From assembly GCA_947505245.1 (NCBI GenBank), contig CANNIZ010000017.1, positions 1 to 64,000 of the forward strand: a stretch of 64,000 nucleotides of DNA. Reading direction: 5' to 3'. Source of the DNA: Pseudomonadota bacterium. Its GTDB lineage: Bacteria; Myxococcota_A; UBA796; GCA-2862545. Made by a program: the position numbers and the translations under genes. The notes beneath the pieces were generated by a model. It was not told the DNA's origin. It saw only the letters and a list, made by a program, of their open reading frames with translations, and made no database searches. Below are positions 36,103 to 47,246 of this stretch, in pieces; the stretch's first letter is position 1, and every line of letters begins with the position of its first letter.

Positions 36103-36629
36103 GACCGACCTCCAGTCAGCAGCAGGAGCGGAGAGAGTTCATCGCGAAGGGCCTTGCGCCCCCGCGCCACGCGAGAGGCGACGGTGCCCGGTGCAACATG
36201 GAGGATCATGGCCGCCTCGGCGAACGTGTGGCCCTGGCCGTCCACCAGCCACACGGCGGCGCGCTGGTCCTCGGGCAGCTCGTCCAACGCGTCTTGCACC
36301 ACGCGCCCCGTCTGCCGAGCCATCGCGCGGTCCTCGGGGCCCGGCAACGCTGCCACCATCGGCTGCCCGGCACCCTCGACGTCACCGACCGGCAGCTCGC
36401 GCCGCTTGGCCTGGTCGTTCACCCAGGTCGTGTAGATCACGCGCGAGAGCCACACGCGAAACGCACGGTCCTCCGCCAGCTGATCGACGCGCACCAGTCC
36501 GCGCTCGAGCGACGCCTGCAACAGGTCGTCGGCGTCGGCCCCGCGGGTGAGACGCCGCGCAAACCGGTAGAGATCGGCGAGCACCGGCCGCAATAGCCGC
36601 TCGAAACGTCGGTCGGACGATTCCATCAT
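36099..36629 (-). CDS. ECF-type RNA polymerase sigma factor
   Basis: 176 residues. Region 2 (RFARRLTRGADADDLLQASLERGL...FRVWLSRVIYTTWVNDQAKRR) and region 4 (ALDELPEDQRAAVWLVDGQGHTFAEAAMILHVAPGTVASRVARGRKALRD) are complete, and region 3 is absent, as expected for an ECF sigma factor. Two in-frame ATGs at 36629 and 36626 are possible starts. It is translationally coupled to the transglycosylase/anti-sigma-like gene and divergent from the S46 peptidase gene, with 99 bp between. ECF factors usually activate their own promoter; a palindrome in that gap is listed separately. Confidence 0.92.
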   Translation of the reverse strand: MMESSDRRFERLLRPVLADLYRFARRLTRGADADDLLQASLERGLVRVDQLAEDRAFRVWLSRVIYTTWVNDQAKRRELPVGDVEGAGQPMVAALPGPEDRAMARQTGRVVQDALDELPEDQRAAVWLVDGQGHTFAEAAMILHVAPGTVASRVARGRKALRDELSPLLLLTGGRS

Positions 36630-36643
36630 GCCCCCACTGTCTC

Positions 36644-36674
36644 ATGGACAGGTCGCGCGCCGTTTCTTGTCCAT
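36644..36674. promoter_or_regulatory. Inverted repeat between ECF sigma and S46 genes
   Basis: ATGGACA (36644-36650) and TGTCCAT (36668-36674) form a perfect 7-bp inverted repeat around 17 bp in the 99-bp divergent gap. It could be a dimer-binding operator or paired ECF promoter elements facing both ways. Sequence symmetry is the only evidence. Confidence 0.35.
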
Positions 36675-36728
36675 CGGTCGTCCAAATATCTTTCGGCGGG
36701 ATAAGTGCCGGGACCTTCGGGGGTCCGT

Positions 36729-38987
36729 ATGCCGTCGTTCATCGCTCTCCTCGCCCTTTCCGCCTCCGCTAGCGAAGGCCTCTGGCGGCCCGAGCAGACC
36801 AAGGAGCTCGCCGAAGAGCTCAAGCTGCTTGGCGCCACCACCATCGACCCGGCAGCGCTCGGCGACCTGACCAAGGCGCCTCTCGGGGCCACGGTAGATC
36901 TCGACTTTTGCACGGGCGCGTTCGTTTCGCCGGACGGCCTCATCGTCACCGCGTACCACTGCGTCACGGACGGCCTGCAGTTCGCGTCGGAGCCCGGCGA
37001 AGACCTGATGACCAACGGGTTCTACGCTCCCACCCGCGAGGACGAGCGCTACGCCGGTCCCGGGTTCAAGGTGCACGTCACGCTCTCCACACGCGATGTC
37101 GGTCAGGAGGTCCTCGCCGGAGCACGCAAGCTCGATGGGCGGGCCCGCTTCGACATGATCGAGAAGAACATCCAGGAGATCACGTCCAAGTGCGAGCAGG
37201 AGAGCGGCGTCCACTGCGAGGTCGCCACGTACGGGCAGGGCACGGAATACCAGCTCGTACGCCAGCTCGAGCTCGAAGACGTCCGTCTCGTCATGGCGCC
37301 CCCGCTGGACGTCGGGTACTTCGGCGGCGACAAGGACAACTGGCAGTGGCCGCGGCACTCGGGAGACTTCGCCTTCCTCCGCGCCTATTCCAAGTCAGAC
37401 AACCGCCCGTCCACCTACGCACCCGAGAACGTCGCGTACCACCCGCCGGTGTACCTGCCAACGGCGCCGATCGGCCCCAAGCCCGGTGATTTCGTGATGG
37501 TCCCCGGGTACCCGGGCGGCACCTACCGGTGGCGCACCGCCGCCGAATTCGACTTCGCGATGAACGACGACTACCCGCGCCGGCTCAAGACCGAGCGCGA
37601 CATCATGCAACTTCTCTCGTACGCGGCCGAGAAAGACCGGTCGCTCGAGCAGATGGTCTCGGCGCGGACGTTCAACCTTTCCAACGACGTCCTGTACTAC
37701 GAGGGCAACCTCGTGGCGTTCAAGCGCACGAACCTGGCCGAGCGCAAGTGGGAATTCGAGGGTGATCTCGCGAAGTGGATCGCGTCAGACACCGAGCGCG
37801 CGTCCCGCTTTGGCGACGTCCTCGATCGCATCGGGGCCATTGAGGCCGAAGAGGCGTCGGTCGGCGAGCGCGACTTCACCGCGACGCGCATGCGCAAGAA
37901 CTCGGCGCAGCTCGACGCCGCGCTCACGATCTACAAGCTCGCGCTCGAGAACAAGAAGCCTGACAAGGACCGCGCGGCGGGCTTCCATCTGCGCGACCGC
38001 ACCGACCTGATCGACGGGTTCGCCGAGGCCGACGCCGACTACAACGAGCGCATCGACCGCGCCATCCTGCGGTACTTCCTGTTGGAAGCGCTCTCGCTCC
38101 CGAAGGGCCTCCGCATCGCAGAACTCGACGCGTGGTTCGAGGCGCAGGGCGGCAAGGGCAGCCCCGAAGACCGCCTGGACAACATCCTCGACGATCTGTA
38201 CATCAACGAAGACCTCGTCGACCCGGACCGCCGCAAGGCGCTGATGGACACCACGCCGTGGTTCCTCGTCGAGAACGGGAACAAGTGGTTCACGCTCGCG
38301 CAGGCGCTGCACCCCTACTACGAGCGCCTGGAAGCCTCCAAGGCGCGCCGCGAGGCCGATTGGCTCACGCTGCGGCCCCGCTACATCGAGGCCGTGCGCG
38401 AATTCCTCCCGCAGGCCCGGCCGCGCTACCTGCCCACAGTGGGCGGCTTCGCGCCTGGGTTGTTCTACTACGACGCGAACGAGACGCTCCGCGTCACGAT
38501 CGGCAAGGTGGACGGCTACGTGCCGCGCGACGGGTTGATCGCGGCCGCCCAGACGTCCGTGCTCGGCGTGAAGGAGAAGTCCGCAGACGGCTCTCCCTAC
38601 GGCGTGCCCGACACGCTCAAGGCGGGCCTCGAGGGCGCCGTTTGGGGCCCCTATGCGAACCCCGCGATGGGTTCGGTCGTCGCGAACTACGTGACCACGC
38701 TCGACACGGCGCGCGGCTCGTCAGGTTCGCCCACGGTGGACGCCCAGGGACGCTGGTGCGGCATCATCTTCGACGGCAACTACGAGTCGATGGCCGCAGA
38801 CTGGGTGTTCGACGAGAAGATCACCCGCTCCATCCACACCGACGTCGGCTACGTGTTGTGGTACCTGGACGCGGTCGCGGGTGCCGATCCGCTGCTCACC
38901 GAGCTCGGCATCACCCCGTCGCTCGCGACGGTCGAAGTCAAACAACAGGGCGACACCGGCGGCAGCCAGGGGACGCTCTTCCCGTAG
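36729..38987 (+). CDS. S46-family dipeptidyl-peptidase
   Basis: 752 residues from ATG at 36729, which gives a signal peptide ending near Ala-Ser-Ala (residues 12-15). This is a chymotrypsin-fold S46 peptidase of the DPP7/DPP11 type: catalytic His77 in TAYHC, the Asp in NWQWPRHSGDFAF, and the nucleophile Ser665 in ARGSSGSPT (canonical GNSGSP; Asn is Ser here). A helical cap domain is inserted between the two barrels. These enzymes release dipeptides from peptides in the periplasm and are typical of bacteria that feed on protein. The start 24 nt further upstream (36705) would add residues before the signal peptide and is less likely. Confidence 0.92.
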   Translation: MPSFIALLALSASASEGLWRPEQTKELAEELKLLGATTIDPAALGDLTKAPLGATVDLDFCTGAFVSPDGLIVTAYHCVTDGLQFASEPGEDLMTNGFYAPTREDERYAGPGFKVHVTLSTRDVGQEVLAGARKLDGRARFDMIEKNIQEITSKCEQESGVHCEVATYGQGTEYQLVRQLELEDVRLVMAPPLDVGYFGGDKDNWQWPRHSGDFAFLRAYSKSDNRPSTYAPENVAYHPPVYLPTAPIGPKPGDFVMVPGYPGGTYRWRTAAEFDFAMNDDYPRRLKTERDIMQLLSYAAEKDRSLEQMVSARTFNLSNDVLYYEGNLVAFKRTNLAERKWEFEGDLAKWIASDTERASRFGDVLDRIGAIEAEEASVGERDFTATRMRKNSAQLDAALTIYKLALENKKPDKDRAAGFHLRDRTDLIDGFAEADADYNERIDRAILRYFLLEALSLPKGLRIAELDAWFEAQGGKGSPEDRLDNILDDLYINEDLVDPDRRKALMDTTPWFLVENGNKWFTLAQALHPYYERLEASKARREADWLTLRPRYIEAVREFLPQARPRYLPTVGGFAPGLFYYDANETLRVTIGKVDGYVPRDGLIAAAQTSVLGVKEKSADGSPYGVPDTLKAGLEGAVWGPYANPAMGSVVANYVTTLDTARGSSGSPTVDAQGRWCGIIFDGNYESMAADWVFDEKITRSIHTDVGYVLWYLDAVAGADPLLTELGITPSLATVEVKQQGDTGGSQGTLFP

Positions 38988-39001
38988 GCCGGAGGCCCAA
39001 C

Positions 39002-40435
39002 ATGCGTTCGTGGTTGTGGGCGCTGCCCATCGTGTTCGTGCTCGCCGGATGCCCGGCGCACAAAGCCTGGAAAGAAGGCGTCATGCACCAGGAGGCCGGC
39101 AAGGACTGGGTCGCCGCGCAGGACTACCTGCACGCGCTCCAGTACAACCCGAAATTCGGCAAGGCCCAGATGTCCCTGTGGGACGTGGCGCCACACGCGT
39201 ACGAGATCCAGCTGAACCGCGCCGAAGACGCCGAGATGGCCCGCAACTGGCCAACCGCGCTCAGCGAGTACAAGACGCTCGACGAGTTCATCAAGCGCGC
39301 CAACGCCTTCGGCTCCGACCTGAAGACGATCGACGTCCCCTCCAAGATCGACGAGATCGAGAACTCCGCCGCCCGCGAGCAGTACGCGCTCGGCGAGAAG
39401 GCGTTCACCGAGAAGCGCTGGTCCGACGCGATCGCGGCGTGGAACGCGACGCTCGGGTTCAAGGCGAACTACAAGGACACGAACGCGCGCATCGGCGGCG
39501 CCCTGTACGCATGGGCCGGAGACGACCTCGCCGCCAAGGCCTGGCGCGACGCCGCGGCCCGCTACCAGGACGCGGCCGCCCACCAGGGCCCCGCGGACGC
39601 AAAGTCCCAGGCCGCCGGCATCTACGGCGCCCTCGGCAAGTACTTCCTCGACCAGAAGGTTTGCCGGCAGGCCGTACACGACCTCACCGCGGCAGCGGCA
39701 CTCACCACCGACGCGAACGTGGCGAAGAACCTGGGCCTCGCGCAGGGTTGCGCGATCGTCCCGATGTCGATCGGTACAATCGAGAACCCCACCGGCATCC
39801 CGAACGTGGGCGGAGTCGCGGTGGCCGTCGTCCTCGCGGAGGCCGTCCAGGCGCGGATGGCCACCACCGGGAGCGAGTTCGTGCGGGTGCTTGCACCCAC
39901 CTCAGGTGGCCTGAAGTACAAGGTCGAAGGCCGACTCACCCAGGTGAAGCTCGAAGGTCCCGTCGACACGAAGACGCCGGGAACGGCGGCCGGCTCGGTC
40001 GACGAAGCCTGCACCGTAAATGACGCAAACGGCGTGCCTGTCGCGTCGACCTGCCCAAAGCCGGTCACGCTCTCGTACACGGACCACAAGGGCAAGGTCC
40101 GCGTGCGCCTCGTGGGCTCGGCGCGCATCGTCGATGTCACGCAGAAGAACAAGGAGATCGGCGTCCGCGCGTTCGACCTCGCCCTCGACGACACCACGCA
40201 CTGGGCCGACGGGTTCAAGCTCGTGGACGCGCCCGTCAATCCTGCCGACTACAAGGTCGCCGCCACCGTGATCGAGCTCTCGCGTTCCCGCGCCGAGCTC
40301 GCCGACGAAGGTGAGCTCGCAAAACAGCTCGCCGACAGCGTCGCCAACGACGTGGCCCCGTACCTTGTCGGGCTCGTCGACGTCGAGACGCCCGCCGCGG
40401 ACCCGCGCACGCTCACCGTGAAGGCGCTCCCATAG
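39002..40435 (+). CDS. TPR-repeat lipoprotein
   Basis: 477 residues. Signal peptide with lipobox VLAGC (about Cys17). Residues 20-250 are helical with several tetratricopeptide-like pairs (EYKTLDEFIKRA, ALGEKAFTEKRWSDAIAAWNATL, AAARYQDAAAH). Residues 255-470 are beta-rich with a YTDHKGKVRVRLVGSARIVDV segment that looks like a folded ligand- or partner-binding domain. No enzymatic motif. It follows the S46 gene by 14 bp and precedes the kinase-WD40 gene by 6 bp, so the three probably form one unit. The longer open frame to 38132 is out of frame with the peptidase. Confidence 0.82.
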   Translation: MRSWLWALPIVFVLAGCPAHKAWKEGVMHQEAGKDWVAAQDYLHALQYNPKFGKAQMSLWDVAPHAYEIQLNRAEDAEMARNWPTALSEYKTLDEFIKRANAFGSDLKTIDVPSKIDEIENSAAREQYALGEKAFTEKRWSDAIAAWNATLGFKANYKDTNARIGGALYAWAGDDLAAKAWRDAAARYQDAAAHQGPADAKSQAAGIYGALGKYFLDQKVCRQAVHDLTAAAALTTDANVAKNLGLAQGCAIVPMSIGTIENPTGIPNVGGVAVAVVLAEAVQARMATTGSEFVRVLAPTSGGLKYKVEGRLTQVKLEGPVDTKTPGTAAGSVDEACTVNDANGVPVASTCPKPVTLSYTDHKGKVRVRLVGSARIVDVTQKNKEIGVRAFDLALDDTTHWADGFKLVDAPVNPADYKVAATVIELSRSRAELADEGELAKQLADSVANDVAPYLVGLVDVETPAADPRTLTVKALP

Positions 40436-40441
40436 GCTACG

Positions 40442-43606
<3,165 letters not shown>

Positions 43607-44659
43607 TCAGCCCCGCAGGCCAAGCTCCCGCCAACGCACCATGCCACCCGCGACGTTGGCGACGCGTGAAAGGCCGGCCTTCTTCAAGATGACGGTCGCC
43701 ATGCCCGAGCGCTTTCCAGTCTGGCAAACGACCACCACGGGCCGCTCGTTCGAAACCTCGCCGACGCGCGCTCGGAGCTCGTCGAGCGGGATGTTCCGCG
43801 CCCCCTCGAGGTGTCCGAGCTCCCCCTCGAGCTCGTCCGCAGCTCGCACGTCGAGGATCTCCACCTCGCCGCGGTGCGTCGCCACCCACTCGGCCGCGAT
43901 CTCCGGCAGTCCGGCGTAGCTCGTGATCACCGGGCCCCAGGTCACCGCATTTGGCACCCTGCCATCCTCGGGCTCGCCACCCCGAAGGTTGGCCGGCACG
44001 GCGACGGCGATCTGCTTCGGATGTGGAAGACCGAGGTTCCGCATGTACCCGACGAAGTCCTCTTCGCGCGCGCCGCCCCCGATGCGCGGGTTGAACGTAC
44101 GCTCCTCCCCGATGCTGCTCGACGTGCGGCCCTCGTAGTCATGGCCCGGGTACACCGCACAGGCGTCTGGAAGCGAGAACAGCTGCGCGTGAATCGAGCG
44201 GAACAGCTGATGCGCGTCGCCCGCCTGGAAGTCCGTGCGGCCCGCGCTCCGCACCAGCAGCGCGTCCCCGGTGAACACCCGGGAGCGATCGGGAAGCACG
44301 AACGACAAGCAGCCGTCGGTGTGGCCCGGCGTCGCGCGAACCTCGAGCGACTGCGCGCCGAACACGACGACGTCGCCGTGCGCCAGCGGACGATCGACGT
44401 TGGTGGCTCCATAAGCCGGCGACATCGCCGTCGCGCTGCCGAGCACGTGCTTCATCAACCACGCGCCGGACACGTGGTCCGCGTGGCAATGCGTGTCGAG
44501 CGTGTAGCGGAGCGTGAGCCCGAGCTCGCGGATGAGGGCTGTGTCGCGGGCGTGTTGTTCGAACACCGGGTCGATCAGCACGGCCTCGCGCGTCCCCTCG
44601 TCGGCCAGCAGGTACGTGTACGTGCTCGATGCGAGGTCGAAAAGTTGCCGAAAGATCAT
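43607..44659 (-). CDS. Persulfide dioxygenase-rhodanese fusion
   Basis: 350 residues. Residues 1-240 are an ETHE1-type metallo-beta-lactamase fold: THCHADH (iron ligands), TPGHTDGC, FTGDALLVRSAGRTDF, and YPGHDY. Residues 255-350 are a rhodanese domain with active-site Cys in VVVCQTGKRSGMA. Fusions of this kind (PRF/CstB-like) oxidise glutathione or CoA persulfide to sulfite and pass sulfane sulfur to or from thiosulfate, for sulfide detoxification. The ATG at 44659 follows GAGGAG. No CstR-like regulator is adjacent; the gene is divergent from manC. Confidence 0.92.
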   Translation of the reverse strand: MIFRQLFDLASSTYTYLLADEGTREAVLIDPVFEQHARDTALIRELGLTLRYTLDTHCHADHVSGAWLMKHVLGSATAMSPAYGATNVDRPLAHGDVVVFGAQSLEVRATPGHTDGCLSFVLPDRSRVFTGDALLVRSAGRTDFQAGDAHQLFRSIHAQLFSLPDACAVYPGHDYEGRTSSSIGEERTFNPRIGGGAREEDFVGYMRNLGLPHPKQIAVAVPANLRGGEPEDGRVPNAVTWGPVITSYAGLPEIAAEWVATHRGEVEILDVRAADELEGELGHLEGARNIPLDELRARVGEVSNERPVVVVCQTGKRSGMATVILKKAGLSRVANVAGGMVRWRELGLRG

Positions 44660-44746
44660 GGAGTCTCCTCAATCGGGCGCGCCGCCCGCCGCCGATCATA
44701 GTGCACGGCCACGGTGCAATTCCTCCGCCGACGAATAGAGAGCCCC

Positions 44747-46063
44747 ATGATCGTCGCAACCATCCTCGCTGGCGGGCCGGGCACGGGCCTCTGGCCCTAC
44801 TCGCGCGCGCTCCACCCAAAGCCGGTGCTCCCGCTCGTCGGCACGGTGCCGCTGCTGTCGCGCGCGCTCGACCTCGCCGCCCACGCCGCCGAGGAGACGC
44901 TCGTCGTCGCCCACGACGAGCACCGGTTCGTCGTCGGCGAGCTCTGCAAGGGCCGCGCCACCGTCGTGCTCGAGCCGATCCGCCGAAACACGGCCTTCCC
45001 CGTGGCCGTCATCGCCGCCGGGCTCGCTCCCGAAGACATCCTCGTGGTCATTCCGGCCGACCTGATCGTCGACGTCGACGTGTTTTCGCAGGCCATCGCC
45101 GATCTCGCGAGGCGCCTCCAACGCGAGCCTGGCATGGGCGTGATCACGATCGAGGCCTCCGAACCGCGATCACGCCCGTTCGGCGCCGTCCACGACGCCC
45201 GATTCTACACGCACGACGCCCCGGAAGGCGCCCGCTGGCACACCGGCGTCACCGTCCTCCGCGTCGACGCCATGCGGGCAGCGCTCCTCCACCACGCGCC
45301 CGGCGTGCTGCTCGCCGCCATCGACGCGAGCGCCACCTCGAAGCGCGACCTCGACTTCGTTCGGCTCGACGCCCACGCGTGTGAGCCGTCCCCATCAACG
45401 TCCTTGGAGGAGGCCCTTTTGGTCCACGAGCCGGTCGTCGAGCAGCGCGTCGACTGCGCCTGGCAGGACGTCGGCACGTGGGACGACCTCACCGCGCTCA
45501 CCCCCGTAGACACCGAGGGGAACTCGCTGAGAGGCGACGTGGTCGCCGTGGCGTGCAAGGGCACCTACGTGGACGCTCGGCACGGCGTGGTGGTCACGGT
45601 CGGCCTCGAAGATTCCGTCGTGGTCGTCACGAAGGACGCCGTCCTCGTGACGAGGAAGTCCGCCGTCGATCAGGTCGCGGACGCTGTGGCTCAGCTGGGC
45701 GACCGCGAAGAGACGCAGACCCATCCGCGCGTCACGCGCCCGTGGGGCGCCTGGGAGCGCCTGGACGCCGGCGAGCGGTTCCAGGTGAAGCGCCTCACCG
45801 TCGCACCGGGGCACATGTTGTCGCTTCAAACACACGCCCTCCGCTCGGAGCACTGGGTCGTGGTGCGCGGCCGCGCCCACATCGTCCGCGGTGAAGAGAC
45901 GCTCGTCCTGAGCGAAAACCAGTCGACGTACATCCCGGCCGGCGTGGTCCATCGCCTCGAAAACCGCGACGACGAGCCGCTCGAGGTGATCGAGGTCCAG
46001 ACGGGCTCGTACCTCGGCGAAGACGACATCCAGCGCGTCGACGACCGCTACGGACGCCCATGA
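44747..46063 (+). CDS. manC: Mannose-1-phosphate guanylyltransferase/mannose-6-phosphate isomerase
   Basis: 438 residues with the two-domain layout of ManC/CpsB: nucleotidyltransferase (1-330) and a cupin isomerase domain (335-438) carrying RPWGAWERLD, FQVKRLTVAPGHMLSLQTHALRSEHWVVVRG and YIPAGVVHRLEN. It supplies GDP-mannose for surface polysaccharides. The N-terminal signature, normally GG-x-GTRLWP-x-SR, reads GGPGTGLWPYSR, so the conserved Arg that contacts the nucleotide phosphates is Gly. The PKP region and the YAVHDA-like FGAVHDA strand are otherwise normal. The ATG at 44747 is chosen because the signature begins six residues after it; the open frame extends 33 bp upstream. Confidence 0.9.
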   Translation: MIVATILAGGPGTGLWPYSRALHPKPVLPLVGTVPLLSRALDLAAHAAEETLVVAHDEHRFVVGELCKGRATVVLEPIRRNTAFPVAVIAAGLAPEDILVVIPADLIVDVDVFSQAIADLARRLQREPGMGVITIEASEPRSRPFGAVHDARFYTHDAPEGARWHTGVTVLRVDAMRAALLHHAPGVLLAAIDASATSKRDLDFVRLDAHACEPSPSTSLEEALLVHEPVVEQRVDCAWQDVGTWDDLTALTPVDTEGNSLRGDVVAVACKGTYVDARHGVVVTVGLEDSVVVVTKDAVLVTRKSAVDQVADAVAQLGDREETQTHPRVTRPWGAWERLDAGERFQVKRLTVAPGHMLSLQTHALRSEHWVVVRGRAHIVRGEETLVLSENQSTYIPAGVVHRLENRDDEPLEVIEVQTGSYLGEDDIQRVDDRYGRP

Positions 46064-46090
46064 GCGTTGGCGCCCACCGGGCGACGCCCC

Positions 46091-46543
46091 GTGCTTGAGC
46101 TCCTGCTCTGGCTCGCCGCGTGCCGCTGCGACGGCGGCACAACGCCCCTGCCCGCGCCCGACGCCCACTACGCCGAGTTCGACCACCTGGTCGACCTCGC
46201 GGCGATGGGCTCGGTCGCACCCGCCAGGGAGCTCGCGCGCGATCTCGACGTCGCAGACGACGACGCGAAGCTCGCTTCCGCAGCGGGCTACACGCAGACA
46301 GCACTGGACGCCGAAGAGCTGGCCGACGGCGTCGCGGCGATGGCCGCGGCCTGCGGCGCCTGCCACGCACAGGACCACGTGACCACGTCCACGGCGCGCC
46401 CCCCGTTCGACCACGAACACGCCGCGCGGTGGGCCATCTGGGGCCTGGTGTGGGGGCCACAAGAAGCCGACTCCGAGTCGAAAGCCGCTCAGGCCATCGC
46501 GGCCTGCTCGAGCTGCCACGCGAAGGCGCCTGGAGCCCGCTGA
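46091..46543 (+). CDS. Diheme c-type cytochrome lipoprotein
   Basis: 150 residues from GTG at 46091, which places a lipobox LAAC right after the hydrophobic segment; a TTG at 46067 in the same frame is an alternative. Two heme-binding Cys-x-x-Cys-His motifs are present: CGACH (middle) and CSSCH (near the C-terminus), in a small helical protein. It probably carries electrons in the periplasm, anchored to a membrane. It lies 27 bp downstream of manC and 54 bp before the zinc-ribbon protein. Confidence 0.78.
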   Translation: MLELLLWLAACRCDGGTTPLPAPDAHYAEFDHLVDLAAMGSVAPARELARDLDVADDDAKLASAAGYTQTALDAEELADGVAAMAAACGACHAQDHVTTSTARPPFDHEHAARWAIWGLVWGPQEADSESKAAQAIAACSSCHAKAPGAR

Positions 46544-46597
46544 ACCACCTGCCGCGAAGCGCACGCGCCTCGGCCATCGGTTAATGGCCCGGCCGAG

Positions 46598-47146
46598 GTG
46601 GACGTGATCGTTCGGTGCGCGAGCTGTCATCGCGAAGAGCGCTGGGAAGGCCCCGATCGCGCCGTCGTGTTGCCGGGTGGTGCGCGGCGTCCAATGCTGC
46701 CGGCGCCGCTCGCAGCGTGGCAGATCGTGCGGGAATCGCACGCGGGACGTGCCGATCCAGTCGTCGGCACCTGCCCGTCGTGCGCCCAACCGTTGCTCGC
46801 GTCCGGCGGAGCGGCGGTTCCTTACACGGTCAACACGCCCAAAGGCGACGTCGTCGTCGATCGCGAGATCCGCGGGCCGGCGGGAATCCTGGACGAAGCC
46901 GCCGCGGACGCGTTCATCCGCTCCCAGTACCCCGTGTCGCTGCTCCCCACGCTGCACAACACGGTCGGCACGATGATGGTGATCCCGATGTTCACCGTGG
47001 TCTTGTTGTGGCTCGTCGGCGTGTTGACGATCTTGACGTTCATGTCGGGCTCGCTCGGGCGTGTGGGTCTCGCCTACCCGATCCTCGGGTGCGTGAGCAT
47101 CGTCCTCGGCGTCGCGGCGTGGTTCACGCGCCGCAACGAGCGCTGA
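46598..47146 (+). CDS. Zinc-ribbon membrane protein
   Basis: 182 residues from GTG at 46598. Four cysteines in two knuckles (CASC near residue 7 and CPSC near residue 59) look like a zinc ribbon; the first also reads as Cys-x-x-Cys-His, but there is no signal peptide, so heme attachment is unlikely. Two membrane helices follow (about 119-141 and 152-173), with a basic C-terminal tail. No specific family recognised. It ends 100 bp before the convergent lipoprotein gene, and a fossil of another gene lies in that gap. Confidence 0.7.
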   Translation: MDVIVRCASCHREERWEGPDRAVVLPGGARRPMLPAPLAAWQIVRESHAGRADPVVGTCPSCAQPLLASGGAAVPYTVNTPKGDVVVDREIRGPAGILDEAAADAFIRSQYPVSLLPTLHNTVGTMMVIPMFTVVLLWLVGVLTILTFMSGSLGRVGLAYPILGCVSIVLGVAAWFTRRNER

Positions 47147-47160
47147 AGGGCCGACGGGGC

Positions 47161-47211
47161 GTAGGCCTGGACGACCTCGGGCGGAGGCCGCATGGTGACC
47201 GGCGGCGCGCC
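47161..47211 (-). pseudogene. Remnant of the 1623-residue protein gene (C-terminal tip)
   Basis: About 50 bp that read on the minus strand as GAPPVTMRPPPEVVQAYAP, matching the C-terminus encoded at 55810 (GAPPVTVRP...GPPPEVVQAYVP) except for an in-frame deletion of about 36 nt. It is the smallest of three copies in the window. Confidence 0.65.
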
Positions 47212-47246
47212 GTTGGACTTCGTTCCCGCAGAAGAAGAAGTAGCGA

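Noticed and set aside
46598-46640. Cys-x-x-Cys-His near the N-terminus read as a heme site
   Set aside because: The protein lacks a signal peptide and a second CxxC forms a typical zinc ribbon with it.
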